A stretch of 64,000 nucleotides of DNA from positions 1 through 64,000 of the forward strand of contig NZ_JAGINO010000017.1 of assembly GCF_017876115.1 (NCBI RefSeq). The letters are read 5' to 3'. A program made the position numbers and the translations under genes. Positions 42,934 through 51,558 of this stretch are shown piece by piece. Within the stretch, counting starts at the first letter, position 1. The number at the start of each line of letters is the position of its first letter. The stretch comes from Azospirillum picis. Lineage in GTDB: Bacteria > Pseudomonadota > Alphaproteobacteria > Azospirillales > Azospirillaceae. The notes under the pieces are model-generated. The model did not search any database. It was not told where the DNA came from and saw nothing but the letters and a program-made list of their open reading frames with translations.

Positions 42934-43179
42934 ATGAAATCCTTTGAAAAAGCGGCGTTGCTGTTCCTTCTTCGCCACCTGCTGGCCGGCATCGCCGGCG
43001 CGGTGGTGCTGGCGTCCGGGCTGCTGTGGTTCGACGTCGCCCGCCTGGCGACGCTGATCGGCAGCAGCGAATACGGCATCACCGCCACGGTGATGCTCTA
43101 TGCCGGGCTGATGCTGACCTTCGGCAGCGTGTCGATGGGAATCGGCATCATGGCGTTGAACGAGGATACGCGGCCCTGA
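42934..43179 (+). CDS. small two-helix membrane protein
   Basis: 81 residues with two membrane segments (FLLRHLLAGIAGAVVLASGLL and TATVMLYAGLMLTFGSVSMG). Short cytoplasmic ends. It lies 95 bases after the CinA-like gene. No family known beyond general resemblance to small inner-membrane proteins. Confidence 0.7.
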   Translation: MKSFEKAALLFLLRHLLAGIAGAVVLASGLLWFDVARLATLIGSSEYGITATVMLYAGLMLTFGSVSMGIGIMALNEDTRP

Positions 43180-43228
43180 CAGGCAGGGCCGGGATGAAAG
43201 AGGCGGCGGGCCATGTCCCGCCGCCTGG

Positions 43229-43408
43229 TCAGAAGCGTGTGCCGAACGGCCCGAAACGGTCGTAAATCCAGACCAGCGCGACGATCACCGCCAGCCACAG
43301 GGCGGCGTTGCGCAGCACGGTCCCACGGTTCCGCCGCAATGCCGCCGGCACCACCAGGACCGCCACCATCAGCAGCGCCACCAGCGCCAGCCAGTCCGTC
43401 TCCCCCAC
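43229..43408 (-). CDS. small membrane protein (59 residues)
   Basis: A GTG-initiated frame with GGGAG eight bases upstream encodes two membrane helices (WLALVALLMVAVLVVPAAL and AALWLAVIVALVWIYDRF). The pattern recalls the N-terminal membrane part of some clan AA aspartic proteases, but the protease domain is absent. Convergent with the other small membrane gene. Confidence 0.55.
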   Translation of the reverse strand: MGETDWLALVALLMVAVLVVPAALRRNRGTVLRNAALWLAVIVALVWIYDRFGPFGTRF

Positions 43409-43662
43409 GCCACCGTCTCCCTTCCGATCTCCGCTTGCGGCCGCTCTGCCGCGGTTGCGTTTCCCGTGATATGGGAATGCCGCCGGTGTTGCGAAGATCC
43501 CTTGACCCGCAGTCCCGCGATTGTCTAAGTCATGGCCACGGAACGGTGCGTTGCGTGCTCGGGTATGCAATCCCCGCGGGCAGCCCGCGGCCGGTCCGGA
43601 CGGCAATGGCTTTGCCGACACGATCCGGTCGCCGTTGCCGGGTCATGGCGGCAGCCCAGGGC

Positions 43663-43747
43663 GCGGGCGTGGCGGAATCGGTAGACGCAAGGGACTTAAA
43701 ATCCCTCACCTCTCGGTATGCGGGTTCGAGTCCCGCCGCCCGCACCA
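43663..43747 (+). tRNA. tRNA-Leu (TAA)
   Basis: Acceptor GCGGGCG/CGCCCGC, anticodon loop CTTAAAA with anticodon TAA, a long variable arm (CACCTCTCGGTATG) typical of tRNA-Leu, T-arm GGGTTCGAGTCCC, encoded CCA. Confidence 0.96.
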
Positions 43748-43798
43748 ACTGTCCGGTCCTTTTCCCTCTTCAATGCTCCCAGGCCTGACCCCGATCGC

Positions 43799-44239
43799 TC
43801 AATGCTCGACGGCGCCGCCGGCCCGGCTCCAGGCGGCGAAGCCGCCGCGCAGGCGGTTGATGGTGCCGGTGAAGCCGGCGGCCATCATGCGCTCGGCGGC
43901 CGGTCCGCAGCGCATGCCGCCCTGGCAGTGGAAGACCAGGTGCTTGCCCGGCTCCACCGGCACCCTTGCGGGGTCGAAGCTCGACAACGGATTCAGGACG
44001 GCGCCGGGGACGTGGCCGGCGGCGTGTTCCTGCGGTTCGCGCACGTCGACGATCACCGCCTCTCCGGCCGCCGCCCAGCCCATGACGGTTTCGGCGTCGA
44101 CCTGACGGACTGAGGCGCCATTCCCGTTCCCCGGACCCGCTGCTGCATCTCCCGCCGGCTCCGCCGAGCGGTCCCGGGGGACGCCGTCCGCGGAACGGGC
44201 GGCGGGAAACAGGCGGCGGACAAGGGTGCACAGGAACAT
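43799..44239 (-). CDS. rhodanese-domain sulfurtransferase
   Basis: The 146-residue protein has a 55-residue linker-like N-terminus, then a rhodanese domain (DVREPQEHAAGHVPGAVLNPL) with the active Cys in VFHCQGGMRCG. It transfers sulfane sulfur. It is divergent from a DUF2892 membrane gene; together they equal the two halves of E. coli YgaP. The promoter contains a TTAG-N6-CTAA palindrome of the sulfide-responsive type. Confidence 0.88.
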   Translation of the reverse strand: MFLCTLVRRLFPAARSADGVPRDRSAEPAGDAAAGPGNGNGASVRQVDAETVMGWAAAGEAVIVDVREPQEHAAGHVPGAVLNPLSSFDPARVPVEPGKHLVFHCQGGMRCGPAAERMMAAGFTGTINRLRGGFAAWSRAGGAVEH

Positions 44240-44316
44240 GGGACGGGTGCCTCCGGACTGATCATGTCGATGACGCTCCCGCCGGCGAACGGTCCGGCGG
44301 GATGCTGCTGACCAAT

Positions 44317-44344
44317 AAATTAGCATATTCTAATCTACTGTCAA
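44317..44344 (-). promoter_or_regulatory. promoter with ATTAG-N6-CTAAT operator, rhodanese/DUF2892 control region
   Basis: On the minus strand TTGACA (44344-44339), 16 bases, TAATTT (44322-44317). ATTAGCATATTCTAAT (44319-44334) covers the spacer and -10. AT-rich palindromes placed like this are the targets of ArsR-family sulfide sensors (BigR/SqrR) that control rhodanese genes; this is inferred from context, and no such regulator is in the window. Confidence 0.55.
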
Positions 44345-44426
44345 CGGATGCCCGGCACCGGCGTGGGGATTGGCCCTCGACGCCGGGAAACGCAATGCCG
44401 GGGGCATCCTCTTCGGGAGAACCGCC

Positions 44427-44618
44427 ATGACCATCGACCGCATCCTTCCGGCCGCCGCCGGCGTGCTGGTCCTCGCCAGCCTCGCCCTGTCGCACCTGCA
44501 CAGCCCGCTCTGGCTCTGCTTGACCGCCGCCGTCGGCGCCGGCCTGCTTCAGGCGGCCGTCACCGGGGTCTGCCCGATGGCCATGGTGCTGAGGCAGGTC
44601 GGCGCCGCCTTCCGCTGA
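44427..44618 (+). CDS. DUF2892 (YgaP-type) inner-membrane protein
   Basis: 63 residues: MTIDRILPAAAGVLVLASLAL, a second helix, and GLLQAAVTGVCPMAMVLRQVG, matching the 'GlxLlQsaxTgxCPlxxxL' signature of the DUF2892 membrane part of YgaP. It has a GGGAGAACCGCC leader. Likely works with the rhodanese transcribed the other way, perhaps exporting sulfur or thiocyanate species (as proposed for YgaP). Confidence 0.85.
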   Translation: MTIDRILPAAAGVLVLASLALSHLHSPLWLCLTAAVGAGLLQAAVTGVCPMAMVLRQVGAAFR

Positions 44619-44666
44619 ACGCCATTTTCTAGAACGGAGATCGTCACGCACAGGAACCGGCCGCAG

Positions 44667-45059
44667 ATGAGCGGCGAACTGTCCGGCGCGATCCGCGACC
44701 GTCCAGGCAGCGCGCCCGGGGTGCTGGGGGCGTTCTCGGGCATGGCCCGGGCGGCGTTGAAGCCCGATGCGCTCGACCCCGGGACCAAGGAACCGATCGC
44801 GCCGGCCATCGCCGTGGCGATCCGCTGCGACGGTTGCGTCGCCTTCCATGCCGAGGCGGCGATGAGGCAGGGGGCCACGCGTGCGGAGGTGATGGGGACG
44901 GTGGGGATGGCGGCCTACAGGGGCGCCGGCCGGCCGGTGATGTCTGCCGCCCAGGCGGTCGAAGCCTTCGACCAGTTCACGCGGGGGGCAGGCCGAAATC
45001 CGGGGAGGCCCGGAGGAAAGGTGGTGCGGGCGGTCGGACTCGAACCGACATATCCGTAA
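44667..45059 (+). CDS. AhpD / carboxymuconolactone decarboxylase-family protein
   Basis: The protein has the AhpD-like core (AIAVAIRCDGCVAFHAEAAMRQGATRAEV) with the CxxC...H redox site, then GMAAYRGAGRPVMSAAQAVEAFDQF. Such proteins act as hydroperoxidases or decarboxylases. The last dozen codons run into the tRNA-Leu gene on the opposite strand, whose sequence supplies the stop, so the natural C-terminus may be degraded. Confidence 0.8.
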   Translation: MSGELSGAIRDRPGSAPGVLGAFSGMARAALKPDALDPGTKEPIAPAIAVAIRCDGCVAFHAEAAMRQGATRAEVMGTVGMAAYRGAGRPVMSAAQAVEAFDQFTRGAGRNPGRPGGKVVRAVGLEPTYP

Positions 45060-45108
45060 GGACGGCGGATTTTGAGTCCGCTGCGTCTACCAATTCCGCC
45101 ACGCCCGC
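45022..45108 (-). tRNA. tRNA-Leu (CAA)
   Basis: On the minus strand: acceptor GCGGGCG/CGCCCGC, anticodon loop CTCAAAA (anticodon CAA), long variable arm CGTCCTTACGGATATG, T-arm GGTTCGAGTCC, encoded CCA. Confidence 0.96.
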
Positions 45109-45303
45109 AGCGACGCCTCTTCTAGCGCAACCTGCTGGAATCGCAAAGCGCAAAACGCGGGGTTCCGTCGCGGGAGGCGGCGACGCCGCGCAGGTCGCGC
45201 TTATTCCCGGCCGGGGCGGCGGCCCCTGCCATGCCGTCGCAGGGGCGGGGCGGATGTCGCGGACGGCTGGCCGAACGGCCGCGCACGCGCTACCTTGTCG
45301 GCC

Positions 45304-45840
45304 ATGACGACCCGACCCTTCCTTTCCCGTGCCTTCGAGGATCCCCGCATCGCCTCCCTCCTGCTGGCGCTGGCCAGCGCCGGGGTGCTGCTGGCCGCGC
45401 TGTTCTTCCAGTTCGTGCTGGATTACCAGCCCTGCGTGCTCTGCATCATGCAGCGCTGGCCCTATGTGGCCGTGATGGTGTTCGCGCTGGCGACCTGGCT
45501 GTTCCGCCGCTGGAAGGGGCTCGGCGACGCCCTGCTGGTGGCCAGCGGGCTGGCGCTGCTGGCCGGGGCCGGCATCGCCGCCTATCATGTCGGGGTGGAG
45601 CAGCACTGGTGGGCGGGAACCTCGTCCTGCGGCGGCTCGGCCGCGGCCACGTCGCTGGACGCGCTGCGCGCCCAGGTGATGGCCGCCCCGGTCACCCGCT
45701 GCGACGAAGTCGCGTGGTCGCTGTTCGGGATTTCGATGGCGGGCTACAACGTGGTCATCTCGCTGGGGCTGGCGGCCTACGCCTTCGTCTCGGCGCGGAC
45801 CGCCTACACCCGCACCCCGGTGTCGAGGACTGCATTGTGA
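45304..45840 (+). CDS. dsbB: disulfide bond formation protein B
   Basis: The 178-residue, four-helix membrane protein has the quinone-side pair in YQPCVLCIMQRWPY and the periplasmic pair in SSCGGS and TRCDEVAWS. It reoxidises DsbA and passes electrons to ubiquinone. Its last bases overlap the GTG start of coq7, linking it to ubiquinone synthesis in one operon. Confidence 0.9.
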   Translation: MTTRPFLSRAFEDPRIASLLLALASAGVLLAALFFQFVLDYQPCVLCIMQRWPYVAVMVFALATWLFRRWKGLGDALLVASGLALLAGAGIAAYHVGVEQHWWAGTSSCGGSAAATSLDALRAQVMAAPVTRCDEVAWSLFGISMAGYNVVISLGLAAYAFVSARTAYTRTPVSRTAL

Positions 45841-46415
45841 GCGAAGCCACCTCCCATCCCTCCAACCGTCCCTTCATGCGCGGCGCGCTGCCCGGCGACC
45901 CGCCGCCGCGCGACCGGCTGGCCCGCGTCGTCCGCGTCGACCATGCCGGCGAATATGGCGCCAAGCGCATCTATGAGGGCCAGATCGCCGTCATCGGGCG
46001 CGGCCGTCACGGCAAGACGCTGCGCCACATGGCCGAGCAGGAGCGGGTGCACCTGGAGTATTTCGAGAAGCAGCTCGTGAAGCGCCGGGTCCGCCCGACC
46101 CTGCTGCAACCGCTGTGGCACGCCACCGGCTTCCTGCTGGGCGCCGGCACCGCCCTGCTCGGCGAACGGGCGGCGATGGCCTGCACCGTGGCGGTGGAAG
46201 AGGTGATCGAGGGCCACTACGAGGAGCAGCTCAAGCATCTCGGCCCCGAGGAGCAGGACCTCGCCGGCAGCATCCGCCAGTTCCAGGCGGAGGAGGTCGA
46301 GCACCGCGACATCGGCCTGGTCAACGAGGCGGAACGCGCCCCCGCCTATCCGGTGCTGTCGGCGGCGATCAAGGCCGGCACGCGGGCGGTGATCTGGGTG
46401 GCCGAGCGGGTGTAG
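45837..46415 (+). CDS. coq7: demethoxyubiquinone hydroxylase Coq7/UbiF-type
   Basis: The 192-residue diiron enzyme shows DHAGEYGAKRIYEGQ, EQERVHLEYFEKQ, EEVIEGHYEEQ and EEVEHRDIG, the four carboxylate/His ligand sets of Coq7. It hydroxylates the quinone ring in ubiquinone synthesis. It begins with GTG overlapping the dsbB stop (GTGA). Confidence 0.95.
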   Translation: MSEATSHPSNRPFMRGALPGDPPPRDRLARVVRVDHAGEYGAKRIYEGQIAVIGRGRHGKTLRHMAEQERVHLEYFEKQLVKRRVRPTLLQPLWHATGFLLGAGTALLGERAAMACTVAVEEVIEGHYEEQLKHLGPEEQDLAGSIRQFQAEEVEHRDIGLVNEAERAPAYPVLSAAIKAGTRAVIWVAERV

Positions 46416-46439
46416 GAGCGGGGGGCTCCCGCCGGCCCC

Positions 46440-47957
46440 TCAGCCCAGCAGCCCGTGCAGGAACCAGCGCGGGGTCTCGTCCGGCCGGTACAGGCCGGCG
46501 CGGAACAGCCAGAAGCGGCGGCCGTCGCCGTCCTCGATCCGGTAATAGTCGCGGGTGGCCCATCCCAGCGAGCCTTCCGGACGCCACCATTCGCATTCGA
46601 CCCGCTCCGGTCCCTCGGCACGGAGGACCCGGTGGCGCACGCCGCGCCACAGGAACTGCAACGGCGGGTCGTCGGGCACCGGCGCGGTGGCGTCGACCGG
46701 TTCCGGCGGCGTCAGCAGCCGCAGCGGGCGCAGCCGGTCGGCGGGCCAGGCGGGTGGGACCGCCGGGCCGGACAGGCGGTCGAGCGGCCGTGCCGGCGCG
46801 ACGCTGCGTTCCGGCAGCCAGCTTTCCCGCGGCACCAGCCGCAGCACCGCCCGCTCCCCCAGCCGCAGGACGAGCCGGTCCACCAGCTCGGCCAGGCCGT
46901 CGTCGGGATCCTCGCCGTCGATGCCGGTCTGCACCGGCGCCAGCGGCGCCGTCTCGGTGGCGGAGAGGGTCAGCGTTTCCAGTCCCGGCCCCGGCTCGAT
47001 CCGCTCCAGCAGCGGGGCGAACAGCCGCGCCAGCATCGCAGGGTCGCGGGCCGGACGGCTGGTGCCGAGCGCCAGGCTCTGCGGCTCGTCCTCCAGCCGC
47101 TGGTCGGTGCGGTGCGCCTCCAGCCGCAGCCGCCTCGCCCCGTGGCCGGCCGCCTCCAGCCCGGCGCACAGCCGCCCGAGCAGATGGCGCAGCGCCCCGG
47201 CGATCGATTCGGGCGTGGCGATGGGCTCGGCGAAGGCCAGGCGCTCGCGGTGGGCGGGAACCGGCAGGCGCGGCGAGATCGGCTCGTCCAGCCGGCCGAA
47301 CGCCTGGTCGTAGCGTTGCAGCAGCCGCGTGCCGTAACGGGCGGCCAGCCCGGCGCGCGGCATGGCGTGCAGGTCGCCGACCCGCCGCAGCCCGACGGCG
47401 TGCAGCGCCTCCAGCGTCTCCGCCGGCAGCCGCAGCGCCGCCATCGGCAGGCCGTCCAGCCGCTCGTGCCGCAGATCCTCCGCGGTGCCGAAGCGCGCCA
47501 GCCCCCAGGCGGCGGCGGGAGTGGCGGCGACCGCGGCGCGGGCGGCGAAGCCGGCGGCCCGGAGACGGCCGGTCAGGTCGGCGGCGAGTTCCGGCTCGCC
47601 GCCGAACAGGTGGGCGCAGCCGGTGATGTCGATCACCACCCCGTCCGGGCCGTCCGCGGCCGTCCAGGGGCTGTAGCGCCGCGCCCAGCCGGCGATGCGG
47701 TCGAGCAGGGCGGCGTCGGCCTCCGGCGTCGCTTCCGCCGCCTCCAGCCCCGGTTCCAGCGCACGGGCGTCCGCCAGGGTCTGTCCCGGCCGGAGGCCTG
47801 CCGCCGCCGCCGGCGGGTTGACCGCCACCACCATCCGGCGCCGCCGCTCCGTCCGCAGCAGGACCAGCGGCAGCCGCCGCGTCTCCGCCGGCGCGCCGCG
47901 TTCGCGGGCGTCGGTCGCCAGGCGCGGAAGCCAGAGGGAGAGGATGCGGCGGGACAT
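46440..47957 (-). CDS. imuB: ImuB, Y-family polymerase-like mutagenesis protein
   Basis: The 505-residue protein is a catalytically inactive Y-family polymerase homologue (start RILSLWLPRLATDARER, FGGEPELAADL, PRAGLAARYGTRLLQRYDQA) with the ImuB C-terminal end DGRRFWLFRAGLY...PRWFLHGLLG. In the imuA-imuB-dnaE2 cassette it links the error-prone polymerase DnaE2 to the beta clamp in SOS mutagenesis. Here imuA and dnaE2 are not adjacent: it ends convergent with coq7 and begins directly at an SOS box. Confidence 0.92.
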   Translation of the reverse strand: MSRRILSLWLPRLATDARERGAPAETRRLPLVLLRTERRRRMVVAVNPPAAAAGLRPGQTLADARALEPGLEAAEATPEADAALLDRIAGWARRYSPWTAADGPDGVVIDITGCAHLFGGEPELAADLTGRLRAAGFAARAAVAATPAAAWGLARFGTAEDLRHERLDGLPMAALRLPAETLEALHAVGLRRVGDLHAMPRAGLAARYGTRLLQRYDQAFGRLDEPISPRLPVPAHRERLAFAEPIATPESIAGALRHLLGRLCAGLEAAGHGARRLRLEAHRTDQRLEDEPQSLALGTSRPARDPAMLARLFAPLLERIEPGPGLETLTLSATETAPLAPVQTGIDGEDPDDGLAELVDRLVLRLGERAVLRLVPRESWLPERSVAPARPLDRLSGPAVPPAWPADRLRPLRLLTPPEPVDATAPVPDDPPLQFLWRGVRHRVLRAEGPERVECEWWRPEGSLGWATRDYYRIEDGDGRRFWLFRAGLYRPDETPRWFLHGLLG

Positions 47958-47982
47958 CGGGGGCGGGAGCTCGGCATGGTTC

Positions 47983-47997
47983 GAACAAATCAGGAAC
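47983..47997 (-). promoter_or_regulatory. LexA SOS box upstream of imuB
   Basis: GAAC-AAATCAG-GAAC on the plus strand, or GTTC-N7-GTTC on the minus strand, is the exact alphaproteobacterial LexA box. It lies 26 bases before the imuB ATG. Confidence 0.85.
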
Positions 47998-48081
47998 ACT
48001 TTAGCGTCAGCTTGTCCGCTGCGCGAGCCCCTCCTTTGGGGGCACCTTGCCGAACCGTCCGGGAGCGCCGACATTGACTCG

Positions 48082-48642
48082 ATGACAACGTCCCCGCCGC
48101 TCTCCATCCGACTGGCCGTTCCGCTCGCCGTTCCGCTTGCCGCGCTGCTGGTGCTGGGAGCCTGCGCGGCGCCGGACCTCCGTGACGAGACGCCCGGCCG
48201 CGCCCAGGCGTTTCCCCCCGTCCACACGCAGACGCTGATCCCCGGCGGCGAGCGGCGGATGTGGAGCGAGATCCAGGCGGAACAGTCGCGGGCCTCCTCC
48301 CCGTCCAGGGCCGCCTCACGCGACGACGGCCGGCCCGACCCTGCGGGACGGCAGGAGCAGGAGACGGGGCAGCAGCCCCGGAAGCCGCCGCCGCGCCGCC
48401 GCGGCAGTTCGTCGCCACCCCCGGATCCGGCGGTGCTGCCGCAGCCGCCGAGGCCGGTGCAGATGCCGCCCCCGCCGTCGACGCAGGGCACGACCGACGC
48501 GTTCAAGCGCGACCTGCTGCAGCCGGACGTTCAGCGCCTGCGCGAGCAGGACGCGCTCGGCCGTCTCGACCCGTTCGGCCAGCGCGACCTGATGAAGCGG
48601 GAGAACGACCTGCGCCAGTACGGCGACCCGCTGGCCCGCTGA
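48082..48642 (+). CDS. lipoprotein, Pro/Arg-rich
   Basis: The 186-residue protein has a lipoprotein signal (LAALLVLGACAAP, lipobox LGAC) and a low-complexity Pro/Arg-rich mature part, ending in a charged helix (DAFKRDLLQPDVQRLREQDALGRL). Function unknown. It is divergent from imuB and may share its upstream region. Confidence 0.75.
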   Translation: MTTSPPLSIRLAVPLAVPLAALLVLGACAAPDLRDETPGRAQAFPPVHTQTLIPGGERRMWSEIQAEQSRASSPSRAASRDDGRPDPAGRQEQETGQQPRKPPPRRRGSSSPPPDPAVLPQPPRPVQMPPPPSTQGTTDAFKRDLLQPDVQRLREQDALGRLDPFGQRDLMKRENDLRQYGDPLAR

Positions 48643-48820
48643 CGCCGATCTCTGGCGCCGGCCCACTGACCCTCCGCCCCGGCGCCCGCCTGCGCGCCTC
48701 GACCATGCCACCTGTCCATCAGTCCAGCCTGGGCTTCGCTTGACCGCGAGGGGCCGCTGCCGTCATACCGGCCGCGGGACCCGGACGGGTCAGGGATGGA
48801 CGGGCAGGGGTGGCGCGCGC

Positions 48821-49315
48821 ATGACGACGGTGACGGGGGCCTTCGGCAACGGGCTGACCACGCCGGTGTGGGTGCTGCAGCACCTGCTCGGTATCCTCGG
48901 CATCGGGATGTGGGCCGGACAGTCGGGCGGCACCGCGGTCTGGCAGGTGCCCGCCGCCGCCGTGACCGCGGCGCTGGCGGCCGGCATCGCCGCGCAGATG
49001 GGGCTGCGGCTGCCCTATGCCGGGCCGGGGCTGTCGGCCTCGCTGGTCCTGGTGGGGGCCCTGGTCGCGCTGGGGGTGCGGGCGCCGTCGGCGCTGGCGG
49101 TCCTGGTCGCCGCGGTCGCCGCGGTGTTCCACGGCCATGCCCACCAGGGGCCGCCGCTCTACTGGGCCGGGTTCGCCAGCGGGCTGATGCTGGTCGCCTG
49201 CGGCGGGCTCGGCTTGTCGGTGGCGGTGACGCAGGCCGAGTCGGAGCGCGCCGTCCGCCTGTGTGGCGGTGCGGTGGCAGTCGCCGGGGTTCTCGATTTC
49301 GTCGGCGTGATTTGA
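48821..49315 (+). CDS. HupE/UreJ-family membrane protein
   Basis: The 164-residue protein has several membrane helices, with QHLLGILGIGMWAGQ near the N-terminus and VFHGHAHQGPP in the middle, the metal-binding-like motif of the HupE/UreJ family. Members transport nickel or cobalt for hydrogenase or urease. Neither enzyme is in the window. Confidence 0.85.
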   Translation: MTTVTGAFGNGLTTPVWVLQHLLGILGIGMWAGQSGGTAVWQVPAAAVTAALAAGIAAQMGLRLPYAGPGLSASLVLVGALVALGVRAPSALAVLVAAVAAVFHGHAHQGPPLYWAGFASGLMLVACGGLGLSVAVTQAESERAVRLCGGAVAVAGVLDFVGVI

Positions 49316-49396
49316 CCGGTTGTGCCTTGAAATGAAGGGGTTGCGCGGAAATCTTGGGGGCAAGCCCTTTTCGAACCAGAAGAATGGGATGATCCG

Positions 49397-50704
49397 GTGC
49401 CCCGCGCAGCCGACAAAGCCTGCTCCTCCTCGCCGGATCCGCTGCCTGACCTGCCGCCGGGCTCGCCGGCGCATCCTGGCGGCCGGCCTGCGCAACCGTC
49501 CGGACTGTCGCGCCGCCGCCTGCTGGGCGGGCTGGCCGGCGGGGCGTCGCTTCTGGCTGCCGGAGCGTCGCTGGGGGGAAGCGGCCCCGCCGCGGCGCAG
49601 GAGCTGCGCTATTTCCGCATCGGCACCGGCACGACCGCCGGCACCTATTTCCCGATCGGCGGGCTGATCGCCAACGCCATCTCCAACCCGCCGGGTGCCC
49701 GCCCCTGCGAGAAGGGCGGGAGCTGTGGCATCCCCGGCCTGATCGTGGTGGCGCAGGCCAGCAACGGCTCCGTCGAGAACATCGAGATGCTGCGCGGCGG
49801 GTCGGTCGAGGCGGGATTCGCCCAGGCCGACGTCGCCTACTGGGCCTACAGCGGCACCGGCATCTTCACCGGCACGCGCCCCTTCGCCGAGCTGCGCTCG
49901 CTCGGCATGCTCTATGCCGAGGCGATCCAGGTGGTCGTCCGCTCCGACGGCTTCATCGACCGCATGGCCGACCTGAAGGGGCGCAGCATCGCGCTGGGCG
50001 AGCAGGGCTCCGGCACGCTGGTCGAGGCGCGGCTGATCCTGGACGCCTACGGCCTGTCCGAGAGCTCGATCACTCCCCTCTACCTGAAGCCGGGGGCGGC
50101 GGCCGACCGGCTGGCGAAGGGCGAGCTGGACGGCTTCTTCATGGTCGGCGGCTATCCGGTGTCGGCGGTCAGCGACGTCGCCGCGCGGGTACCGGTGCGG
50201 CTGGTGCCGCTGGACGGCGAACCGGCCGAGCGGCTGCTGCGCACCCAGCGCTTCTACATCGCCGACGAGGTCCCGGCCGGCGCCTATCCCGGCACCGCCC
50301 AGACCCCGACCCTCAGCCTGGGGGCGGAGATGCTGACCCGCGCCGACCGCGATCCCGACCTGATCTACGGCGTCGTCCGGGCGCTCTGGCACGAGAACAC
50401 CCGCCGCATCCTGGCCGAGGGCCATCCCCAGGGGCGCCGCTTCGACCCCGCCCGGGCGATCGCCAACGTCTCGGTGCCGCTGCATCCGGGGGCCGAGCGC
50501 TTCTACCGCGAGGCCGGGCTGCTGGGCAGCGCCGCCAACGAGCCGACGCGCGACCCGGCCGGCCAGCCCGGTTCCGGCTCCGGCCGTGGCCCAGGCGGCG
50601 AACCGGCGGACGGGCGGCCCGACAGCCGGACCGATGCCGGGCCGGGTGAGCCGGCGGCGGCCGGCACCCCCTCCGGCGCCGACGCCGGCAAGGCGACCCG
50701 CTGA
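49397..50704 (+). CDS. TAXI-family TRAP transporter solute receptor
   Basis: The 435-residue protein has a Tat-type signal (LSRRRLLGGLAGGASLLAAG) and the TAXI domain (IGTGTTAGTYFPIGGLIANAI, LRGGSVEAGFAQADVAYWA, GEQGSGTLVEARLIL). The C-terminal 60 residues are Gly/Ala/Pro-rich. It should bind a carboxylate-like ligand in the periplasm, but no TRAP membrane subunit is next to it, so it may work with a distant permease or as a sensor. Starts with GTG. Confidence 0.88.
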   Translation: MPRAADKACSSSPDPLPDLPPGSPAHPGGRPAQPSGLSRRRLLGGLAGGASLLAAGASLGGSGPAAAQELRYFRIGTGTTAGTYFPIGGLIANAISNPPGARPCEKGGSCGIPGLIVVAQASNGSVENIEMLRGGSVEAGFAQADVAYWAYSGTGIFTGTRPFAELRSLGMLYAEAIQVVVRSDGFIDRMADLKGRSIALGEQGSGTLVEARLILDAYGLSESSITPLYLKPGAAADRLAKGELDGFFMVGGYPVSAVSDVAARVPVRLVPLDGEPAERLLRTQRFYIADEVPAGAYPGTAQTPTLSLGAEMLTRADRDPDLIYGVVRALWHENTRRILAEGHPQGRRFDPARAIANVSVPLHPGAERFYREAGLLGSAANEPTRDPAGQPGSGSGRGPGGEPADGRPDSRTDAGPGEPAAAGTPSGADAGKATR

Positions 50705-50931
50705 ACGGCCCGCTCCCCGCCCGGTCCCCGTCCGGTCCGCCGGTCGCGCACACGACCAAAGAAGCGTTCCCTGCCTTCCCGCCGGCGGCTTATCCTGGCG
50801 GAATATTCCGGTCCGTCCCTGGTTGATACCCTCAGGCGACAGGCTGGGCGACCGGCTCTGCGGACCGGCCGGCGAGTCGGATCGCCGGATCGCCTGCCCG
50901 TGTCATCCGGCGGCCCGCCACCTGAAACCGG

Positions 50932-50975
50932 GACGCTGGGACCGGAGCGCTGGGACCGGAACGCTGGGACCGGAG
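50932..50975 (+). repeat. three tandem 14-bp repeats
   Basis: The unit ACGCTGGGACCGGA occurs three times with one or two mismatches, ending about 25 bases before the GNAT gene. Leader position suggests possible effect on expression or slippage, nothing more. Confidence 0.75.
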
Positions 50976-50996
50976 GGGGGCGAGGAGAGGGGAGGC

Positions 50997-51458
50997 ATGC
51001 CGACCGGCAAGGGACAACGCGTCACGATCCGGCCCGCCCGCGCCGCCGACGCGGCGCGTTGCGCCGAGATCTTCCTGCATGGGCGCCGCCATGCCTTCTC
51101 CTGGCAGCCGGCCGACCGCTTCGGGCTGGACGACTATTACGACTGCGTGCGCGAGGACGCGGTGCTGGTCGCCGAACTGGACGGGGCGGTGACCGGCTTC
51201 ATATCGCTCGACCCCCAGGCCGGCGTCATCCACAACCTGTTCATCGACCCCCGCTGGCACAAGCGCGGCATCGGATCCGCCCTGCTGCGCGAGGCGCTGC
51301 TGCTGCTGCGCGGCGGCCCGCAGCCGGCCGAACTGGCCTGCGCCGCCCGCAACGCCGCCGCCCGCGCCTTCTACGAGCGCAATGGCTGGACGCCGGTGGG
51401 GCTGGCGCCGGACCATGCCGAGGCGCTGGTGCTGTACCGCCTGTCGAGCGCCGGCTGA
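50997..51458 (+). CDS. GNAT-family N-acetyltransferase
   Basis: The 153-residue protein has the GNAT fold: VTIRPARAADAARCAEIFLH, VIHNLFIDPRWHKRGIGSAL (acetyl-CoA pyrophosphate loop RxxGxG/A), and NAAARAFYERNGWTPVG. Substrate unknown. Confidence 0.88.
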   Translation: MPTGKGQRVTIRPARAADAARCAEIFLHGRRHAFSWQPADRFGLDDYYDCVREDAVLVAELDGAVTGFISLDPQAGVIHNLFIDPRWHKRGIGSALLREALLLLRGGPQPAELACAARNAAARAFYERNGWTPVGLAPDHAEALVLYRLSSAG

Positions 51459-51558
51459 CCGGGGGTTCCGGCCCCACCGGTCCTATCCGAACGAGACCCG
51501 GCCGCTGTCTCCGGACGGGCTGTTTTCGCTTGCGGCGTTGCGGTACAGTCCCGCCGCC

